From Paraliomyxa sp041600735 (lineage in GTDB: Bacteria > Myxococcota_A > Polyangia > Nannocystales > Nannocystaceae): 8,398 nt of DNA. The stretch's first letter is position 1. Every line of letters starts with the position of its first letter. The notes beneath the pieces were generated by a model. The model made no database searches. It was given only the letters and a program-made list of their open reading frames with translations, and was not told the origin of the DNA. Shown here piece by piece: positions 5,762 to 8,398 of the stretch. Both the position numbers and the translations under genes were made by a program. The stretch covers positions 1-8,398 of the forward strand of contig JBFIJN010000402.1 of the NCBI GenBank assembly GCA_041600735.1, read 5' to 3'.

Positions 5762-8002
5762 GTGGCGAGCGCCTTCCTGCGTGCGTGGCTCGGCATTGGC
5801 AGCACCCCCACGGTGCTGCAGATGGAGTCCACCGAGTGCGGCGCGGCGTGCCTGGGGATCATTCTCTCGCACTTTGGCCGTCATGTTCCGCTCGAGCAGC
5901 TGCGCGAGGACTGCGGGGTCTCGCGCGATGGCAGCGCGGCCAGCAACATCGTCCGCGCCGCACGCTCGCATGGGCTCGAGGTCGAGGCGTTCACCGGCGA
6001 GCCCGGGGCGCTGCGCGAGCTTCGCTTTCCGATCATTGCGCACTGGAACTTCAACCACTTCGTGGTGATCGAGGCGCTCGGGAGCGATCGCGTGTTCATC
6101 AACGACCCCGCGACCGGTCCGCGCACCATCAGCCTCGAGGAGCTCGACGAGTCGTTCACGGGGGTCGTGCTGGTGTTCGAGCGCGGGCCCGAATTCGTGC
6201 CCGGGGGCGAGCGCAGCTCGGTCCTACGCAGCCTCCGCGAGCGGCTGCCGGGGGCTCGCGCAGGCATCGCCTACGTGTTCTTGCTGGGGCTCTTGCTGGT
6301 CGTTCCCGGGCTGATGATCCCGGTGTTCTCCAAGGTGTTCATCGACGACGTGCTCGTCCGCGGCAACACGGAGTGGTTGATCCCGCTGCTCGCGGCCGTG
6401 GTGATCACGTACGCCGCTCGCACCGTGATCGCCTCGCTGCGCCGCTTTGGGCTGCTCAAGCTCTCGCTGCGCGTCGATGTGACCGGCTCGAGTCGCTTCT
6501 TGTGGCACCTGCTGCGGCTGCCGGTGCGCTTCTTCGACGCGCGCCTCGCCGGCGACCTGACCAGCCGCCTGCGCGTGAACGAGACGCTGGCGCGGATCAT
6601 CTCGGGGCGGCTGGCCGAGGCCGTGCTCAACCTGCTGCTCGTGGGCTTCTTCGGCGCGATGTTGGTGTACTACGACCGCCGGCTCGCGTCGGTGGTGTTC
6701 GTGTTCGGGGGCCTGCACCTGGTCGCCCTCAAGCTGCTGGTGCGCCGCCGCGTCAATCATGCGCGGCGCATGGAGAAGGAGGTGGCGGCGCTCGCCGGGA
6801 TCTCGATGGGCGGGCTCCAGCTGATCGAGAGCATCAAGGCCAGCGGCTCCGAGCCCGACTTCTTCTCGCGCTGGTCGGGTCACTATGCGCGCAACGTCTC
6901 GGCTCAGCAGGCGTTTCGCGAGGCCAACCTCGTCTACGATGTCGTGCCCTCGCTGCTGTCGATGCTCGAGCGCTACCTCGTGCTCGCGATCGGGGCGCTG
7001 CGGGTCATGGACGGCGATCTCACGCTGGGCACGCTGGTGGCGTTCCAGCTGCTGTCGGGCAGCTTCATGGCGCCCGTGCGCGGGATCGCCGGGCTCGCGA
7101 CCGAGCTGCAGACGCTCGACAGCGGCCTCACGCGCCTCGATGACGTGCTCAATCATCCGCATGACCCGATGCTCGAGCCCGAGCAGGTGGCCTCGGCGGA
7201 GCCGGAGTCGGAGTCGTCGCTTGCGACGGGCGATTCGCTCCACTCGCCCGACTCGCTCGACTCGCCCGACCGCGCCCGCCTGGCCGGCCACCTCGCGGTC
7301 GAGGACATCACGTTCGGCTACAGCCGCCTCGCCGCCCCGGTGCTGGTGGGCCTGAGCCTCGTGCTCGAGCCCGGCCACCGCGTGGCCGTGGTCGGGCCGT
7401 CGGGCAGCGGAAAGTCGACCGTGGTCAAGCTGCTGTGCGGTCTGTACGAGCCGTGGGAGGGCCGAGTGCTGCTCGCCGGTGTGGATCGACGACGACTGCC
7501 GCGCGCGCTCGTCAGTCGCACGATCGGCCTGGTCAGCCAAGACATCACACTATTCGAGGGCACCGTGCGCGAGAACATCACGATGTGGGATGCGACCGTC
7601 CCCGACGAGGTGATGATCGACGCGGCGCGCGACGCCATGATCCACGACGAGATCATGTCGCGGGTGGGCGGCTACGACAGTCGCGTGGAAGAGGGAGGGC
7701 GCAACTTCAGCGGGGGACAGCGCCAGCGCCTGGAGATCGCGCGAGTGCTCACCCAGTTTCCCAGCCTGCTGGTGCTCGACGAGGCCACCAGCGCGCTCGA
7801 CCCGGCCACCGAGAAGCAGGTCGACGACAACCTGCGGCGTCGCGGCTGTGCATGCGTGGTGGTGGCCCACCGACTCAGCACCATCCGCGACTGCAACGAG
7901 ATCATCGTGCTCGACCGCGGCGTGGTGGTCGAGCGAGGCACCCATGAGCAGCTCGTACGGCAGGCGGGCCCGTACGTGGAATTGATCCGCTCCGCCGAAT
8001 GA
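5762..8002 (+). CDS. NHLM-type peptidase-containing ABC exporter (C39 peptidase, membrane domain, ATPase)
   Basis: This 746-residue protein cuts double-glycine leaders and exports the core. The N-terminal C39 peptidase (about 12-140) has QMESTECGAAC with Gln20 and catalytic Cys26, His99 in NFNHFVVIEAL and Asp115 in NDPATG, so it appears active. A six-helix ABC transmembrane domain spans about 165-450. The ATPase has Walker A GPSGSGKST (545-553), a Q-loop at Gln593, the signature SGGQRQR (650-656), Walker B LLVLDEATSALD (669-680) and the switch His703. All catalytic residues are present. The order matches the TIGR03796 NHLM peptidase/ATP-binding group. An acidic, Ser/Pro-rich linker (about 471-505) joins membrane and ATPase domains. 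The GTG start at 5762 is the only one that keeps the whole peptidase. Its stop overlaps the next start (ATGA). It is the expected processing protease for the AYxPCNA precursor. Confidence 0.92.
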   Translation: MASAFLRAWLGIGSTPTVLQMESTECGAACLGIILSHFGRHVPLEQLREDCGVSRDGSAASNIVRAARSHGLEVEAFTGEPGALRELRFPIIAHWNFNHFVVIEALGSDRVFINDPATGPRTISLEELDESFTGVVLVFERGPEFVPGGERSSVLRSLRERLPGARAGIAYVFLLGLLLVVPGLMIPVFSKVFIDDVLVRGNTEWLIPLLAAVVITYAARTVIASLRRFGLLKLSLRVDVTGSSRFLWHLLRLPVRFFDARLAGDLTSRLRVNETLARIISGRLAEAVLNLLLVGFFGAMLVYYDRRLASVVFVFGGLHLVALKLLVRRRVNHARRMEKEVAALAGISMGGLQLIESIKASGSEPDFFSRWSGHYARNVSAQQAFREANLVYDVVPSLLSMLERYLVLAIGALRVMDGDLTLGTLVAFQLLSGSFMAPVRGIAGLATELQTLDSGLTRLDDVLNHPHDPMLEPEQVASAEPESESSLATGDSLHSPDSLDSPDRARLAGHLAVEDITFGYSRLAAPVLVGLSLVLEPGHRVAVVGPSGSGKSTVVKLLCGLYEPWEGRVLLAGVDRRRLPRALVSRTIGLVSQDITLFEGTVRENITMWDATVPDEVMIDAARDAMIHDEIMSRVGGYDSRVEEGGRNFSGGQRQRLEIARVLTQFPSLLVLDEATSALDPATEKQVDDNLRRRGCACVVVAHRLSTIRDCNEIIVLDRGVVVERGTHEQLVRQAGPYVELIRSAE

Positions 8003-8398
8003 CCACGCCAGGCCAGCCCGACTCGCCAGCTTGGCGCACGATGCTCGGCGAGGCACCGCGCGCGTCGGTGTCGACGCACGCGCCGCTGCCGGTCGGCGAC
8101 GGTGATCGCGTGTGGTCCGTGGACGCCGGGCGCGTGGACCTGTTCTGGGTGCCCACGCGCGACGGCCTGCCGAGCGGCCCGCGACGCCACGCGGGGGGGC
8201 TCGCGCGCGGCCAGCTGTTCTTTGGCCTGCCCCACGATCCGGTCGGCGAGTCGATCCGCTGGCTCGCGGTGGTCGACGCCGACACCGAGCTACGCGAGCT
8301 CGAGCTCTCGCGCCTGCGCGAGCTGGGCCAGACCGACGAGTGCCGCGACGAAGTGAGCGCGCACTTCGAGGCGTGGGTGGGGCTGCTGCGCAAGGCCG
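7999..8398 (+). CDS. second NHLM-type ABC transporter protein, N-terminal part (runs off right edge)
   Basis: The frame opens with an ATG that overlaps the preceding stop by 4 nt and stays open for 133 residues to the window end. The segment from VWSVDAGRVDLFWV (38-51) through RRHAGGLARGQLFFGLP (62-78) is the cupin or cyclic-nucleotide-binding-like N-terminal region seen in the second NHLM ABC protein (TIGR03797 group). The membrane and ATPase domains should follow beyond the edge. In these systems the two ABC proteins are encoded side by side and probably form a heterodimer, with only the first carrying the C39 peptidase. The identity rests on this N-terminal pattern and on gene order. Confidence 0.82.
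   Translation, partial: MTTPGQPDSPAWRTMLGEAPRASVSTHAPLPVGDGDRVWSVDAGRVDLFWVPTRDGLPSGPRRHAGGLARGQLFFGLPHDPVGESIRWLAVVDADTELRELELSRLRELGQTDECRDEVSAHFEAWVGLLRKA

Noticed and set aside
3676..5862. Very long minus-strand open frame (728 codons) opposite the methyltransferase and HlyD genes
   Set aside because: It spans several real plus-strand genes and their junctions, and its product is repetitive Arg/Ala/Leu/Gly text without motifs. It is a GC-bias artefact.
6224..7540. Minus-strand open frame (438 codons) opposite the ABC exporter
   Set aside because: It is antisense to a protein with complete C39 and ABC motifs. Its own translation is His/Arg/Gln-rich and unrecognisable.
1..8398. tRNA, rRNA, insertion sequence or integrase genes
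   Set aside because: I saw no cloverleaf, rRNA-like segment, transposase motif or terminal inverted repeats in the window.

Overview
The window is GC-rich DNA with strong G/C preference at wobble positions and tightly packed, co-directional genes. Together with the NHLM-type export genes on the right, this suggests a myxobacterium (Myxococcota). That taxonomic call is an inference from composition and gene content; there is no rRNA or marker gene here.

Layout. (1) At the left edge is the start of a minus-strand gene (139 to 1), followed by a divergent intergenic region (140-469). (2) A GT-B fold family-4 glycosyltransferase (470-2053) carries a C-terminal domain of about 60 residues resembling a winged helix or PqqD/RRE fold. 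(3) A 148-bp AT-richer gap (2054-2201) holds dyad repeats, a plausible sigma70-type promoter and a 5'-UTR palindrome. (4) A 92-residue peptide gene (2202-2480) has a 32-residue leader ending in Gly-Gly and a core made almost entirely of eight perfect heptapeptides, Ala-Tyr-x-Pro-Cys-Asn-Ala. (5) A 10-bp stem-loop separates it from an apparent operon. That operon encodes a ferritin-like di-iron protein (2546-3286), a GNAT acetyltransferase (3290-3709), a SAM methyltransferase (3706-4452), an NHLM-type HlyD adaptor (4480-5754), an NHLM-type peptidase/ABC exporter (5762-8002) and the start of the second NHLM-type ABC protein (7999 to the right edge).

How they fit together. The C39 peptidase domain of the exporter is the expected enzyme to cut the precursor after Gly32, and the HlyD protein plus the two ABC proteins would carry the core out of the cell. 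The di-iron protein, GNAT, methyltransferase and possibly the glycosyltransferase are candidate tailoring enzymes. None of the usual class-defining RiPP enzymes (LanM/LanB, YcaO, radical SAM, DUF692/MNIO) is visible in the window, and the core has almost no Ser/Thr (one Thr next to the cleavage site). The locus therefore reads as a ribosomally made, repeat-based peptide system. Its likely signature enzyme is the ferritin-like di-iron protein acting on a Tyr-x-Pro-Cys repeat. I do not recognise this combination as a described RiPP class; it is the main discovery candidate of the window.
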